The notes under the pieces were generated by a model. It saw only the letters and a program-made list of their open reading frames with translations, was not told where the DNA came from and did not search any database. Shown piece by piece: positions 32,756 to 41,440 of a DNA stretch of 45,289 nucleotides. This stretch comes from Paenibacillus etheri (GTDB lineage: Bacteria > Bacillota > Bacilli > Paenibacillales > Paenibacillaceae): assembly GCF_001012825.1 (NCBI RefSeq), contig NZ_LCZJ02000065.1, positions 100,374 through 145,662 of the forward strand, read 5' to 3'. Numbering within the stretch: position 1 is the first letter of the stretch; each line of letters begins with the position of its first letter. Made by a program: the position numbers and the translations under genes.

Positions 32756-32804
32756 TGTGAACTAGTTGTGAACGATTGACAAAACTTTCCCTTAAACTTA
32801 TATT
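32756..32804 (+). promoter_or_regulatory. ctaC promoter with ResD-like direct repeats
   Basis: The -35 box TTGACA (32776-32781) is perfect, the spacer is 17 bp and the -10 box is TATATT (32799-32804). Just upstream, TGTGAAC occurs twice (32756-32762 and 32767-32773), 11 bp apart and ending 2 bp before the -35 box. B. subtilis ResD binds TTTGTGAAT-like repeats at respiratory promoters, so a ResD-type regulator is a reasonable guess. A similar TTTGTGAAC lies at 2401-2409. Confidence 0.65.
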
Positions 32805-32872
32805 AATAGTGATTGTTATAATTGACAGAAAAAAACAGGAACCTACGAAATCGGGAAAAGCGGGGTAGATCA

Positions 32873-33919
32873 ATGATGAAAACGTGGCAGGCTGTAAAGC
32901 GACTCCTTCCCATGACCGCTATGTTTGGTCTCTTTCTTGCCGGGTGCGGCCGTGAGGACTTGTCAGTGCTCAGACCACAGGGACCTCAGGCGGAACTGTC
33001 TTACGGATTAATGGAGCTGTCGATCAGTATTATGATCGTCGTGTTACTGATTGTCTTTACGATTGCAGCTTATGTACTGATCCGTTTCCGTCGAAAGCCG
33101 GGTCAGAATGAAATCCCTGAGCAGGTTGAGGGTAGCATCAAGCTTGAGATTCTCTGGACGGTCATTCCGCTTATCCTCGTAGTGGTACTGGCGGTTCCAA
33201 CGGTGAAAGCAGTGTTCGCCGCAGGAGATGATCATGCCAATGACAAGGATGCGATTAAGGTTAAAGTAACCGGCCACCAATATTGGTGGGAGTTTGAGTA
33301 TACCGATTACAAGGTGACTACAGCGCAGGATCTGATTATTCCAGTAGGCAAGGATATTGCCTTTGAACTGGAAACTAAAGACGTGCTGCACTCCTTCTGG
33401 GTCCCTTCCCTTTCCGGTAAAATCGACACCAATCCAGCCGGTACGATTAACCGCTTCAGCTTTAGTGCACCTAATGAAGGCGTTTACCGCGGAAAATGTG
33501 CGGAGTTATGCGGACCGTCTCATGGATTCATGGAATTCAAGGTGAAATCGGTTAGTGAACAAGATTTCCAGAAGTGGATAGATTCGATGAAAGCACCTGT
33601 AGCTGTGCTGCCGGAGGATCCTGCTTTAGCTGAGAAGTTCAAAGCGGCGTGCCTGACTTGCCACGCTGTAGGTGATCAAGGGATTAATAATGCGCCGAAC
33701 TTGACCGGAATTGGTTCTCGGGAGTCGATTGCAGGGATCCTGCTCAATGATGACACGAGGGAAGATGGTGCGCCAATTGAGGAGAATCTCAAAACTTGGC
33801 TTCATGATCCACAATCCGTAAAACCGGGCAATCTGATGCCTAACCCCAAAGATCTAGGCCTAAGTGATGCGGAAATTGACGGCATTGCTGAGTATCTGGC
33901 CAACTATAAGCTGGACTAA
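32873..33919 (+). CDS. ctaC: cytochrome c oxidase subunit II with fused cytochrome c (caa3 type)
   Basis: Start ATG 32873 (or the adjacent ATG 32876); the frame is open from 32822. Lipoprotein signal with lipobox LAGC (Cys near residue 25), two transmembrane helices, then the cupredoxin domain with the CuA site CAELCGPSHGFM (Cys 209 and 213). A C-terminal cytochrome c domain follows with CLTCH (260-264) and a Met-containing NLMPNP segment. The fusion marks a caa3 oxidase that accepts electrons through its own heme c. First gene of ctaC-D-E-F. Confidence 0.96.
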   Translation: MMKTWQAVKRLLPMTAMFGLFLAGCGREDLSVLRPQGPQAELSYGLMELSISIMIVVLLIVFTIAAYVLIRFRRKPGQNEIPEQVEGSIKLEILWTVIPLILVVVLAVPTVKAVFAAGDDHANDKDAIKVKVTGHQYWWEFEYTDYKVTTAQDLIIPVGKDIAFELETKDVLHSFWVPSLSGKIDTNPAGTINRFSFSAPNEGVYRGKCAELCGPSHGFMEFKVKSVSEQDFQKWIDSMKAPVAVLPEDPALAEKFKAACLTCHAVGDQGINNAPNLTGIGSRESIAGILLNDDTREDGAPIEENLKTWLHDPQSVKPGNLMPNPKDLGLSDAEIDGIAEYLANYKLD

Positions 33920-33968
33920 TGCCTTAGCCTAAAGGCGGGCGGAACTTTCGAAAAAGGGGGGACGAACT

Positions 33969-35894
33969 TTGGCTCAAGCAGCGCATACCTTGAATTCATC
34001 CAAGCCTCTGGGGCATGGCCACAGTGTGAAGCGCCATACAGGACTTATGGATTGGCTAACAACCGTCGATCATAAAAAAATCGCAATTTTGTACCTATGG
34101 GCCGGAGGATTATTTTTTGGGATCGGCGGAATTGAAGCACTTTTGATTCGCTGGCAGCTCATCAAACCAATGAATGACTTTTTGGATGCCCAAACGTTTA
34201 ATGAACTTATTACCATGCACGGTACGACGATGATATTCCTCGGCGTCATGCCAATCATCTTCGCCTTAATGAATGCCGTCATACCACTACAGATCGGTGC
34301 ACGTGACGTAGCCTTTCCTTTTCTAAATGCACTTGGCTTCTGGACCTTCCTGTTCGGCGGGATTCTATTGAATCTCAGCTGGGTAATGGGTGGCGCTCCT
34401 GATGCCGGATGGACCGCCTACACCCCACTATCTACGAGTACATACAGCACTACACACGGTGTAGACTTTTATACGATTGGTCTTCAAATTGCCGGATTAG
34501 GTACCCTCATCGGGGGGATTAACTTTCTAGCCACGATCATTACGATGCGCGCGCCGGGAATGACCTACATGCGGATGCCGATGTTTGCTTGGACTACATT
34601 TATTACTTCCGCAATTATTTTGTTTGCATTTCCAGCAGTTACAGTAGGTTTAGTACTGCTGACATTCGACCGGATTCTTGGAGCTAATTTCTTCGAGGTT
34701 GGGGCTGGGGGTAATCCGGTGCTCTGGCAACATATCTTCTGGATATTTGGTCATCCGGAAGTATATATCCTCATTCTGCCTGCCTTCGGAATTATATCGG
34801 AGGTCATCCCGACTTTTTCACGGAAGAGACTGTTCGGGTATAGCTCAATGGTGTTTGCTACCATCCTGATTGCCTTCCTGGGCTTCATGGTTTGGGCTCA
34901 CCATATGTTCACTACTGGACTTGGGCCGGTAGCTAACGCGTTGTTCTCTGTATCGACGATGTTGATTGCGGTTCCGACTGGAATCAAGATTTTTAACTGG
35001 TTGTTCACGATGTGGGGCGGGCAAGTGCGTTTCACGACGCCAAACCTGTTCGCGGCAGGATTCATTCCTACCTTTACGATGGGTGGCGTCACTGGCGTCA
35101 TGCTGGCTTCTGCGCCTGCTGACTTTCAGTTCCATGATACGTATTTTGTTGTAGCGCATTTTCACTACGTTATTGTGGGCGGCTTGGTGCTTGGCCTGTT
35201 TGCAGGTCTGCATTACTGGTGGCCGAAGATGTTTGGCCGGATGCTAAGTGAAAAGCTGGGCAAATGGACCTTCTGGACGTTTATCATCGGATTCCATTTG
35301 ACATTCTTTGTACAGCATTTCCTTGGACTCATGGGGATGCAACGTCGGGTATTCACGTATCTGCCGAATCAGCAATTCGATTTGCTGAATTTAGTCAGTA
35401 CAATCGGTGCTGGATTGATGAGTGTGGGTACGATTATATTCTTGATCAACATCTATCTAACTTCAAGAAAGCCAGCGGATGCAGCTAATGATCCATGGGA
35501 GGATGGACGTACACTAGAATGGACGATTCCTTCACCACCACCAGAATATAACTTCAAGCAAACCCCACTTATCCGTGGTATTGATGCATTCTGGAAAGAA
35601 AAGATGGCAGGAAATAAAGGCATGACTCCGGCAGAACCGGTCGGCTCGATCCATATGCCGTCTGCAACTATATTGCCGTTTACTATGTCTGTTGGGATTT
35701 TCATCGCTGGACTTGGCTTCATGTTTAGTCGGGATGACTTCGGCAACGCCTTTATGAGCTTTATGTTTAATTATTATATTGTTACAGCCATCGGTCTTAT
35801 CATCACGTTTGGATCTATGCTGTTGCGTTCGCTGTATGATGATCATGGATGGCATATTGAACCTGAAGAGCTGGAAGGAAGTGAGCGGACATGA
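33969..35894 (+). CDS. ctaD: cytochrome c oxidase subunit I
   Basis: The protein has 641 residues and is the catalytic subunit, with 12 or more helices carrying heme a and the heme a3-CuB centre. FGHPEVY (H262, Y266) supplies the CuB His and the cross-linked Tyr. HDTYFVVAHFHYV contains the heme ligands (H397 and H399 in HFH). TTVDHKKIAILYL opens the protein. Start TTG 33969 follows AAAAGGGGGG; no ATG is near, so a rare start is used for a highly expressed gene. The end overlaps ctaE by 4 bp (ATGA). Confidence 0.97.
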   Translation: MAQAAHTLNSSKPLGHGHSVKRHTGLMDWLTTVDHKKIAILYLWAGGLFFGIGGIEALLIRWQLIKPMNDFLDAQTFNELITMHGTTMIFLGVMPIIFALMNAVIPLQIGARDVAFPFLNALGFWTFLFGGILLNLSWVMGGAPDAGWTAYTPLSTSTYSTTHGVDFYTIGLQIAGLGTLIGGINFLATIITMRAPGMTYMRMPMFAWTTFITSAIILFAFPAVTVGLVLLTFDRILGANFFEVGAGGNPVLWQHIFWIFGHPEVYILILPAFGIISEVIPTFSRKRLFGYSSMVFATILIAFLGFMVWAHHMFTTGLGPVANALFSVSTMLIAVPTGIKIFNWLFTMWGGQVRFTTPNLFAAGFIPTFTMGGVTGVMLASAPADFQFHDTYFVVAHFHYVIVGGLVLGLFAGLHYWWPKMFGRMLSEKLGKWTFWTFIIGFHLTFFVQHFLGLMGMQRRVFTYLPNQQFDLLNLVSTIGAGLMSVGTIIFLINIYLTSRKPADAANDPWEDGRTLEWTIPSPPPEYNFKQTPLIRGIDAFWKEKMAGNKGMTPAEPVGSIHMPSATILPFTMSVGIFIAGLGFMFSRDDFGNAFMSFMFNYYIVTAIGLIITFGSMLLRSLYDDHGWHIEPEELEGSERT

Positions 35895-36517
35895 CAACGG
35901 CACATGCAGAAGCTTCTAAGGAAGAATTTCCTCACGAGCCGGAAAAAGCTACGCTCGAAGGACGAAACAAGGTTCTTGCCTTTTGGTTGTTTCTAGGTGG
36001 GGAAGCAGTATTGTTCGGCACGTTGTTCGCTACTTTTCTCGCATTGCGTAATCAGACGAATGAGGGGCCATCGGCGAATGAACTGTTTCACCTGCCGCTT
36101 GTAGCTGCTGCAACATTCATTCTTTTGGTAAGCAGTCTGACGAGTGTGTTCGCTATCCAGGCGATGCATAGAAACCGTCCGGCTGTGCTTCGTAACTGGC
36201 TTTTGGTAACTGTAGTCTTAGGGCTTGGTTTCCTGATTCTGGAGATCTATGAGTTTACTCAATATGTGAGACACGAAGACTTCGGAATGACTACAAGTGC
36301 ATTTAGTTCGGCATTCTATACATTAGTAGGGTTCCACGGTGCACACGTAGCTTTCGGGATTGCATGGATCTCCATCCTGATTGGGCAACTTATGCGAAAA
36401 GGATTAACCGTAGTTACTGCACCGAAAGTGTATGTGTCAGCCATGTACTGGCATTTTATTGATGTGGTATGGGTCTTCATCTTTACGGTTGTATACCTAC
36501 TTGGAAAGGTGGGCTAG
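35891..36517 (+). CDS. ctaE: cytochrome c oxidase subunit III
   Basis: The protein has 208 residues, the usual length for the bacillar subunit III, with five transmembrane helices. FWLFLGGEAVLFGTLFATF, GFHGAHVAFG and YWHFIDVVWVFIFTVVYL are conserved. It stabilises the oxidase and its proton uptake path. ATG overlaps the ctaD stop, so translation is coupled; AAGGAAGTGAG precedes it. Confidence 0.96.
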   Translation: MTTAHAEASKEEFPHEPEKATLEGRNKVLAFWLFLGGEAVLFGTLFATFLALRNQTNEGPSANELFHLPLVAAATFILLVSSLTSVFAIQAMHRNRPAVLRNWLLVTVVLGLGFLILEIYEFTQYVRHEDFGMTTSAFSSAFYTLVGFHGAHVAFGIAWISILIGQLMRKGLTVVTAPKVYVSAMYWHFIDVVWVFIFTVVYLLGKVG

Positions 36518-36522
36518 ACACT

Positions 36523-36849
36523 ATGACGACAGATCAGCATGTGCCGGAGAACGATGGGTATAAGCATCGTCATCGGCATGAAGGGCCACAGAGGCATATT
36601 GTTGTCTTTATACTGTCCATTGTCTTGACCTTAATTGCTTTCGCCGCTGTTGCGGCTGGAGGCGTGAATGCCACCTTTGCGGTTATTCTACTACTGGTGA
36701 TGGCAGTCATTCAGGTCATTGTGCAGATGGGCTTCTGGATGCACCTGAAAGATAAAGGAAATCTAATACCGATTATTTTCATGCTGGGTGGTTTTTTTAC
36801 CGCCGGTACCTGTATTGTTATGTCACTGTATTGGGTTTGGTGGAATTAA
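36523..36849 (+). CDS. ctaF: cytochrome c oxidase subunit IV (CtaF)
   Basis: ATG 36523, six bases after ctaE, gives 108 residues; the longer frame from 36469 overlaps ctaE and is unlikely. A His-rich, hydrophilic N-terminus (KHRHRHEG) is followed by three helices with the COX4_pro pattern (VQMGFWMHLKDKG). It is the small accessory subunit of bacillar caa3 oxidases. Confidence 0.92.
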   Translation: MTTDQHVPENDGYKHRHRHEGPQRHIVVFILSIVLTLIAFAAVAAGGVNATFAVILLLVMAVIQVIVQMGFWMHLKDKGNLIPIIFMLGGFFTAGTCIVMSLYWVWWN

Positions 36850-36861
36850 CGGACTATAAAG

Positions 36862-36892
36862 AAAGAGGCGGGCTGCGATGCCCCCTCTTTTT
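36862..36892 (+). terminator. terminator/attenuator between ctaF and ctaG
   Basis: AAAGAGG (36862-36868) pairs with CCTCTTT (36884-36890), with GG/CC inside and five T at the end (three of them in the stem). It would set ctaG expression below that of the structural subunits. Confidence 0.65.
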
Positions 36893-36929
36893 GGTGTTTC
36901 AATAGATCCTTCGCTAGGAGGTTAGGGTT

Positions 36930-37850
36930 ATGCTGGGATTACAATACTTTAGCTTTGCTGAATTATGGAGCCCGCTTTTTCTGGCGGTTATGCTGCTGCT
37001 GACGGCGGGTTATTTCGTTTGGATTGGTCCGATTGCTGGACGTTATGCCGATTCAGTTCCGGTTCCGTTCTGGCGAAGAGCACTATTTGTGTGCGGAATG
37101 CTTGCGCTATATCTGGCACAAGGCGGTCCTGTTAGTCTATTAGGACATATGATGTTTTCCTTCCACATGGTTAGTATGGCCTTGTCATACCTAGTGGCGG
37201 TGCCGCTGATTATGCTGGGGATTCCAGATTTTATCTGGCGCAAAATATTGAAAGTAAATCCATTTCGCCGGCTGTCTTTTTTAGCCCGACCGGTGGTAGC
37301 TGCTCTAATGTTTAATGGACTATTTTCCTTGTACCATATTCCTGTTATTCATGATTATGTGATGCTGCATTTTACCGTTCACCGAATCTACTATATTGTT
37401 TTATTCCTAACAGCTGCCTTAATGTGGTGGACATTGATAAATCCGCTACCGGAGCGCCGAATGGCGAGTGGACTGGGCAAGATTGGGTTTATTTTTCTAA
37501 ACATGGTATTGCTGACACCAGCATGCGGACTAATTATTTTTGCAGATCAACCGCTCTATGCTACTTACAGTGATCCGGAGACTTGGGCACTTGCCATGGG
37601 CTATTGTATCTCGGGTGATCCTTCTGCCTTACTTCAGAATTTTGGGGGTCCTGCGTTCTTTGAATTGCTGTCACCAAAAGTGGATCAGCAGGTGGGAGGC
37701 ATCGCGATGAAGTTCATTCAGGAATTTATTTTTGCCTCTATGCTTGCTTATGTGTTCTATCATTGGTATAAAAAAGAGAACGGACAAGAGGTCGATGAAT
37801 TATCGACGCCATCCTCAGTACTCGAGGAGAGCACCTTGACCCGTGCATAA
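36930..37850 (+). CDS. ctaG: cytochrome c oxidase assembly factor CtaG
   Basis: The protein has 306 residues and about seven transmembrane helices, of the bacillar CtaG_Bacil family (caa3_CtaG), unrelated to mitochondrial Cox11-type CtaG. HMMFSFHMVSMALSYLVAVPLIMLG and the FTVHRIYYIVLFL segment carry conserved His residues that may handle copper. B. subtilis CtaG is needed for active caa3 oxidase. AGGAGG seven to eight bases before ATG 36930. Confidence 0.93.
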   Translation: MLGLQYFSFAELWSPLFLAVMLLLTAGYFVWIGPIAGRYADSVPVPFWRRALFVCGMLALYLAQGGPVSLLGHMMFSFHMVSMALSYLVAVPLIMLGIPDFIWRKILKVNPFRRLSFLARPVVAALMFNGLFSLYHIPVIHDYVMLHFTVHRIYYIVLFLTAALMWWTLINPLPERRMASGLGKIGFIFLNMVLLTPACGLIIFADQPLYATYSDPETWALAMGYCISGDPSALLQNFGGPAFFELLSPKVDQQVGGIAMKFIQEFIFASMLAYVFYHWYKKENGQEVDELSTPSSVLEESTLTRA

Positions 37851-37876
37851 CTGGTAGACTGCCAAGGGGGAGAATC

Positions 37877-38341
37877 ATGGATATTTTCACACTGTTTCCA
37901 ACCATTAGTACTTCATTCATCGCGCTCAGCGCGGTACTCGTAGCTATTGGCTGGTGGCTCATCATTAAGGGCAAACGCGAAGCGCACAAGAAGACGATGA
38001 TTGCTGCCGCTATCGCTGCGATCCTGTTTTTTATTGTTTACGTGTCCAGAACGTTATTCGTGGGAAATACCTCATGGGGCGGTCCGGATGAACTGAAGAC
38101 CATTTATCAAGTGTTTCTAATCTTCCATATCGTGCTGGCAACGGTAGCTGCGGTATTCGGACTTACTACGTTAACTCTTGGATTTAAGGCGAAGTACTCC
38201 AAACACCGTAAGTGGGGCAGAGTGACATCTATAATCTGGTTCATTACTGCGATTACCGGTGTTATGGTGTATGTGTTGCTTTATGTTCTGTATCCAGGTG
38301 GACACACCAAGCCGGTGTGGGAAGTTATTTTAGGTGCTTAA
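37877..38341 (+). CDS. ctaM: DUF420 membrane protein, CtaM-like oxidase maturation factor
   Basis: The protein has 154 residues and about four or five helices. HKKTMIAAAIAAILFFIVYVSR and the FHIVLATVAAVFG and KHRKWGR motifs are DUF420 hallmarks with conserved His. DUF420 proteins (CtaM in Staphylococcus aureus, YozB in B. subtilis) are needed for mature heme-copper oxidase. Its position 26 bp after ctaG supports that role. GGGGG precedes ATG 37877. Confidence 0.85.
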   Translation: MDIFTLFPTISTSFIALSAVLVAIGWWLIIKGKREAHKKTMIAAAIAAILFFIVYVSRTLFVGNTSWGGPDELKTIYQVFLIFHIVLATVAAVFGLTTLTLGFKAKYSKHRKWGRVTSIIWFITAITGVMVYVLLYVLYPGGHTKPVWEVILGA

Positions 38342-38635
38342 GTTAGCTGCGTGGATAGAGCATGTGAATTCGTGTGAGTAGCATATGAAAAGAGTATGTG
38401 AAAATGCAAATAACATGTGAATTGAATTTGTGAGAATAGTAATGAAATAAGTCTGTGCATCTGCAATTTCCTTAATAGGGATAGTGGATGACAGGCTTTA
38501 TTTTTTTCTGGAGTTTGGGGACTGAAACTAGACTGTGGAATAAATATTTTAGGGTTCTAAGTGCGGCTTGAAGGGGGATAGTGCTGAAAAGAAAAATGGA
38601 GAGGGAAATACTCAAAAGTGGTCCATCCGCTTAAA
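38342..38635. other. intergenic region with many TGTGA-type motifs
   Basis: No gene is seen. Between 38360 and 38450 the motif ATGTGAA or TTGTGAG recurs (for example at about 38360, 38372, 38395, 38416 and 38431). A T-rich tract near 38500 could end the ctaG transcript. Whether the TGTGA repeats bind a regulator or are chance is unclear. Confidence 0.35.
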
Positions 38636-38823
38636 TTATAGGGAAAACCTCCCTGAAAAAGATAGGTTTTGAGCACGAAAAGGCGATAATTAGGGAATTT
38701 TTCCCTGTAATTGAACGGTTTTAGCCATAACGAAGGAGATTAGCCGGATTTATAGGGATAAATTCCCTATAATCATTGATTTCTAGCTAAATTCAATAAA
38801 TTATAGGGAGATTTTCCCTATAT
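38636..38823. repeat. composite palindrome repeat, copy B (four TTATAGGG/CCCTATAA units)
   Basis: Four palindromes start at 38636, 38687, 38750 and 38801, with offsets of 51, 63 and 51 bp. Unit 3 is TTATAGGG-ATAAATT-CCCTATAA and unit 4 is TTATAGGG-AGATTTT-CCCTATAT. The sequence between units 3 and 4 (ATCATTGATTTCTAGCTAAA) aligns with copy A at 10675-10863, in the same orientation. The element is about 188 bp. Confidence 0.75.
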
Positions 38824-39185
38824 ATTGATTCTACCAACAGTTGGTCATACCGCAGCTTTTAGCCCAGAGCGTAAATCCGCCTCACACCCGCATCAGCGAC
38901 AACACTCACCCAGAGCCAACACCCGTCCAGCAGCAACACACGCCCAGCAACTACACCCATAAGTGCCCAGCACCCACGCCCTACAATCTACTGCTCATTA
39001 GCGAAGCAACTATAAAAATCGCCTCACTCCGCAACCTTTGTACACATACAACCTCTCCACAAGCACTACTTAATCCTCTGATTAGTTAATCCCAATAATG
39101 ATCAGCATCCCATGCGTGCAAAGTCTTCTCCAAAGGGCGGGAAGCGCATGCTTCTAATCCCCTTGAATATTTTCCGTTTACAGGA
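38824..39185. other. intergenic region with low-complexity Pro/Thr-coding-like sequence
   Basis: The plus-strand frame 38841-39089 is open, but its start is a TTG without a ribosome binding site and its product is a Pro/Thr/His-rich string with no recognisable domain. I treat it as non-coding. Confidence 0.4.
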
Positions 39186-39214
39186 TTGACAATGGTAAAT
39201 TAAGGACATATACT
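39186..39214 (+). promoter_or_regulatory. sigma-A promoter of the YtrA-type ABC operon
   Basis: TTGACA (39186-39191), a 17-bp spacer and TATACT (39209-39214) form a near-consensus promoter 88 bp before the permease start. Confidence 0.82.
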
Positions 39215-39236
39215 GTGTATATAGATATATACAGTA
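39211..39236. promoter_or_regulatory. palindromic operator for the GntR/YtrA-type repressor
   Basis: TACTGT (39211-39216) and ACAGTA (39231-39236) flank the near-symmetric core GTATATAGATATAT. The site overlaps the -10 box and the transcription start. A YtrA-subfamily regulator is encoded 850 bp downstream in the same operon, so autorepression is the simplest reading. Confidence 0.68.
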
Positions 39237-39302
39237 AGCACAGAGATATGAACATCTGCTTCCGCAAGACGCTGAAGACATTGTAAAGCGAGGTTAGCAT
39301 TA

Positions 39303-40031
39303 ATGAGAACATTAAAAGATTCATGGTTTATGTTGCGCTCTGATTTTCGCGGAGACAAATTAAAGATATTAGGGACCCTCGTAATAACAGTTATTTTCAT
39401 GAGTTATCTTGGTGGAATGACTAGCCTGGTAGCAAATGACGTACTAGGTGAGCAGGATCGGACGATGGTAGCGGATTTTTTACTCCTTTCGCTAATGCCA
39501 TTAATCGGTTTCTCCTTCTCCCGTCGTTCTATGAAATATTGGAGTGAAGACTCATACACGAGAATGCTGGCTTACTTACGATCTTTACCGATTCCCATCA
39601 CTGTGGTATTAACTCGAAGAAAGTTTCAGGCGATAGGCTCCTTTGCTCTAAATGGTTTGTTGTTTTTCGGTATTGTTTACTTGGTCGGTGAGAATTTCCG
39701 AAAGGAATTGACGTTACCCTCGTATATTGCATTTGCCATTACCTGGATCGGCGTAGGGCTCATTGTTACAGGACTATATATTTTCATTGAATATCTATTT
39801 AGCGGTAAAGCTTACCTAGCACTAACCGTGCTAATCGTAGTGGCATCTTGGGGAATATCATTCCTAGTTACACTTGGGGGAGGCAATTTGTTTTTATATA
39901 GTATCTCCTATTCCAAGGAGTGGGGGCTTTTATCTCCGATCATGTGGGGGTCACTTCTGCTGGGGACAATATCTGTGCAGTTATTCTCTAAATGGACTAT
40001 CCATCGACTGAAGAGTCGCGATCTCGTATAA
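39303..40031 (+). CDS. ABC transporter permease of a YtrA-regulated operon
   Basis: The protein has 242 residues with about six hydrophobic helices, as in ABC-2 type exporter membrane subunits. Basic residues gather in loops (SRRSMKYWSEDSYTRMLAYL, RRKFQ). It has no ATPase or binding-protein domain. It is followed by its GntR-type regulator and an ATPase. In B. subtilis the ytr operon responds to cell-wall antibiotics; the substrate here is unknown. ATG 39303; GCGAGG lies upstream. Confidence 0.75.
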   Translation: MRTLKDSWFMLRSDFRGDKLKILGTLVITVIFMSYLGGMTSLVANDVLGEQDRTMVADFLLLSLMPLIGFSFSRRSMKYWSEDSYTRMLAYLRSLPIPITVVLTRRKFQAIGSFALNGLLFFGIVYLVGENFRKELTLPSYIAFAITWIGVGLIVTGLYIFIEYLFSGKAYLALTVLIVVASWGISFLVTLGGGNLFLYSISYSKEWGLLSPIMWGSLLLGTISVQLFSKWTIHRLKSRDLV

Positions 40032-40091
40032 AAAATCGGAATGGCAAGGACTGCGCTCTAGCACGCTAGAGTGGAAGGCGAGGTGTAAATA

Positions 40092-40487
40092 ATGTGGATA
40101 CCGGTACAAATCAACGAAAATAGTGCAGAGCCCCTCTATCATCAAATAGAGACTCAGCTTAGATCATTAATCATTAGCGGAGTCATTACAGAAGGTACGC
40201 TGCTGCCCTCGATTCGTGAGTTCGCAGGAGATCTGAAATGCAGTGTAATTACCGTGCGGCGCGTATATCAGGATCTGGAGAACGAAGGTTTGCTGCGAAC
40301 GAGACAAGGAACAGGTACCTTTGTATCCCATGTAGGTGACGGAGCAATGGAAGAATACAAACGGGAAACGGTTGGCAAAGCACTTGAAAGTGCAGTGGAT
40401 ATCGGCCGATCGGTACATTGCAGCAAGGATGAACTTGAACAGATTTTTATGGAGATTGTAGAACGTAAGTATAGAGAAAAGGATTGA
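40092..40487 (+). CDS. GntR family transcriptional regulator, YtrA subfamily
   Basis: The protein has 131 residues. It opens with WIPVQINENSAEPLYHQIETQLRSLIISGVI and the GntR winged helix (LPSIREFAGDLKCSVITVRRVYQDLENEGLLRTRQGTGTFV). The short C-terminal helical tail, instead of a large effector domain, is typical of YtrA. It probably represses its own operon through the palindrome at 39211-39236. ATG 40092 follows CGAGGTG. A small CTCTAG-CACG-CTAGAG hairpin lies just upstream (40056-40071). Confidence 0.9.
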   Translation: MWIPVQINENSAEPLYHQIETQLRSLIISGVITEGTLLPSIREFAGDLKCSVITVRRVYQDLENEGLLRTRQGTGTFVSHVGDGAMEEYKRETVGKALESAVDIGRSVHCSKDELEQIFMEIVERKYREKD

Positions 40488-40506
40488 GAGGGGGGCGCTT
40501 ACTCAT

Positions 40507-41436
40507 ATGGTACAGATGGCTATAGAATTGCGGAATGTACTTAAACGGCGGCGAAACAAGACGATAGGACCGCTGACTATGAATCTGCCTAAAGGATATA
40601 TTACAGCCCTGGTAGGTCAGAATGGATCTGGCAAAAGCACGCTACTGAATCTACTGATGCAGCTGACCAATCCAGAGGAAGGCGAGATATATTGGTTTGA
40701 GAACAGGTATGATAGCGGGTTGCCTCTGGAGCTGCGGCAGACCATTGCCTATGTTCCTGAGACGTCAATTACTGAGGAGAACCACTGGAATGCAGAAGAG
40801 GCAGCTCAATTTCGACAGCATTGGTATCCGAACTGGGATGAGTCGTATTTTCAGGATCTAATGGATCGCTTTGAGGTTCCATATCATATGAGGCTTTCTA
40901 AGATGTCTAAGGGTGAACGTCGGAAATTCGAAATTGCGGCAGCACTTGCGTCACACCCAAGTCTGTTGTTACTAGATGAGCCATCTTCTGGCCTTGATCC
41001 ATTTGCCTGGAAGATTATGATCGAGACACTTCTTAAATATATGGATGAGAACAATGCTACGATCATCATCTCCACACACATTGTGGAAGAGTTGCGGCGG
41101 TTGGCAGATTATATCGTGCTTATGCATAGAGGCGAACTGCTGGGTATGGCGGAGAAAGACAGTTTATTCGGTACTTGGACCGAGGTGTGGGTACAGGTTA
41201 CAGATGAAGAGGAGCTTGCTGAGTTATCAGCGGAATTACCGGGAGGTATAAACTTTACCATGGAAACACCGGGTGTAGCTTCTTTTATCATAGAACAATT
41301 TTCTAAGAACGAGAAACGCATTCAGGACTTGGGCGTAAAGGTTACCAAGAGTCGCAGTTTAGAACTGGACGAAATATTAGGTTTATGGACACAGGGACAT
41401 CGTCCTATCCTGATTGATCACAAGAGAGGGGACTAG
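40507..41436 (+). CDS. ABC transporter ATP-binding protein (YtrB-like)
   Basis: The protein has 309 residues. Walker A is GQNGSGKST (37-45), the signature is the variant MSKGERRK (133-140), Walker B is LLLLDEPSSGLDP (153-165) and the switch His is in STHIVEE. HWYPNWDESYF near 105-115 is typical of YtrB-like ATPases. The last 80 residues form an extra C-terminal region. It pairs with the permease at 39303. ATG 40507 follows GGGGG. Confidence 0.88.
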   Translation: MVQMAIELRNVLKRRRNKTIGPLTMNLPKGYITALVGQNGSGKSTLLNLLMQLTNPEEGEIYWFENRYDSGLPLELRQTIAYVPETSITEENHWNAEEAAQFRQHWYPNWDESYFQDLMDRFEVPYHMRLSKMSKGERRKFEIAAALASHPSLLLLDEPSSGLDPFAWKIMIETLLKYMDENNATIIISTHIVEELRRLADYIVLMHRGELLGMAEKDSLFGTWTEVWVQVTDEEELAELSAELPGGINFTMETPGVASFIIEQFSKNEKRIQDLGVKVTKSRSLELDEILGLWTQGHRPILIDHKRGD

Positions 41437-41440
41437 AGAA

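Noticed and set aside
38841-39089. 82-residue plus-strand frame
   Set aside because: TTG start without a ribosome binding site and a low-complexity Pro/Thr/His product with no domain.
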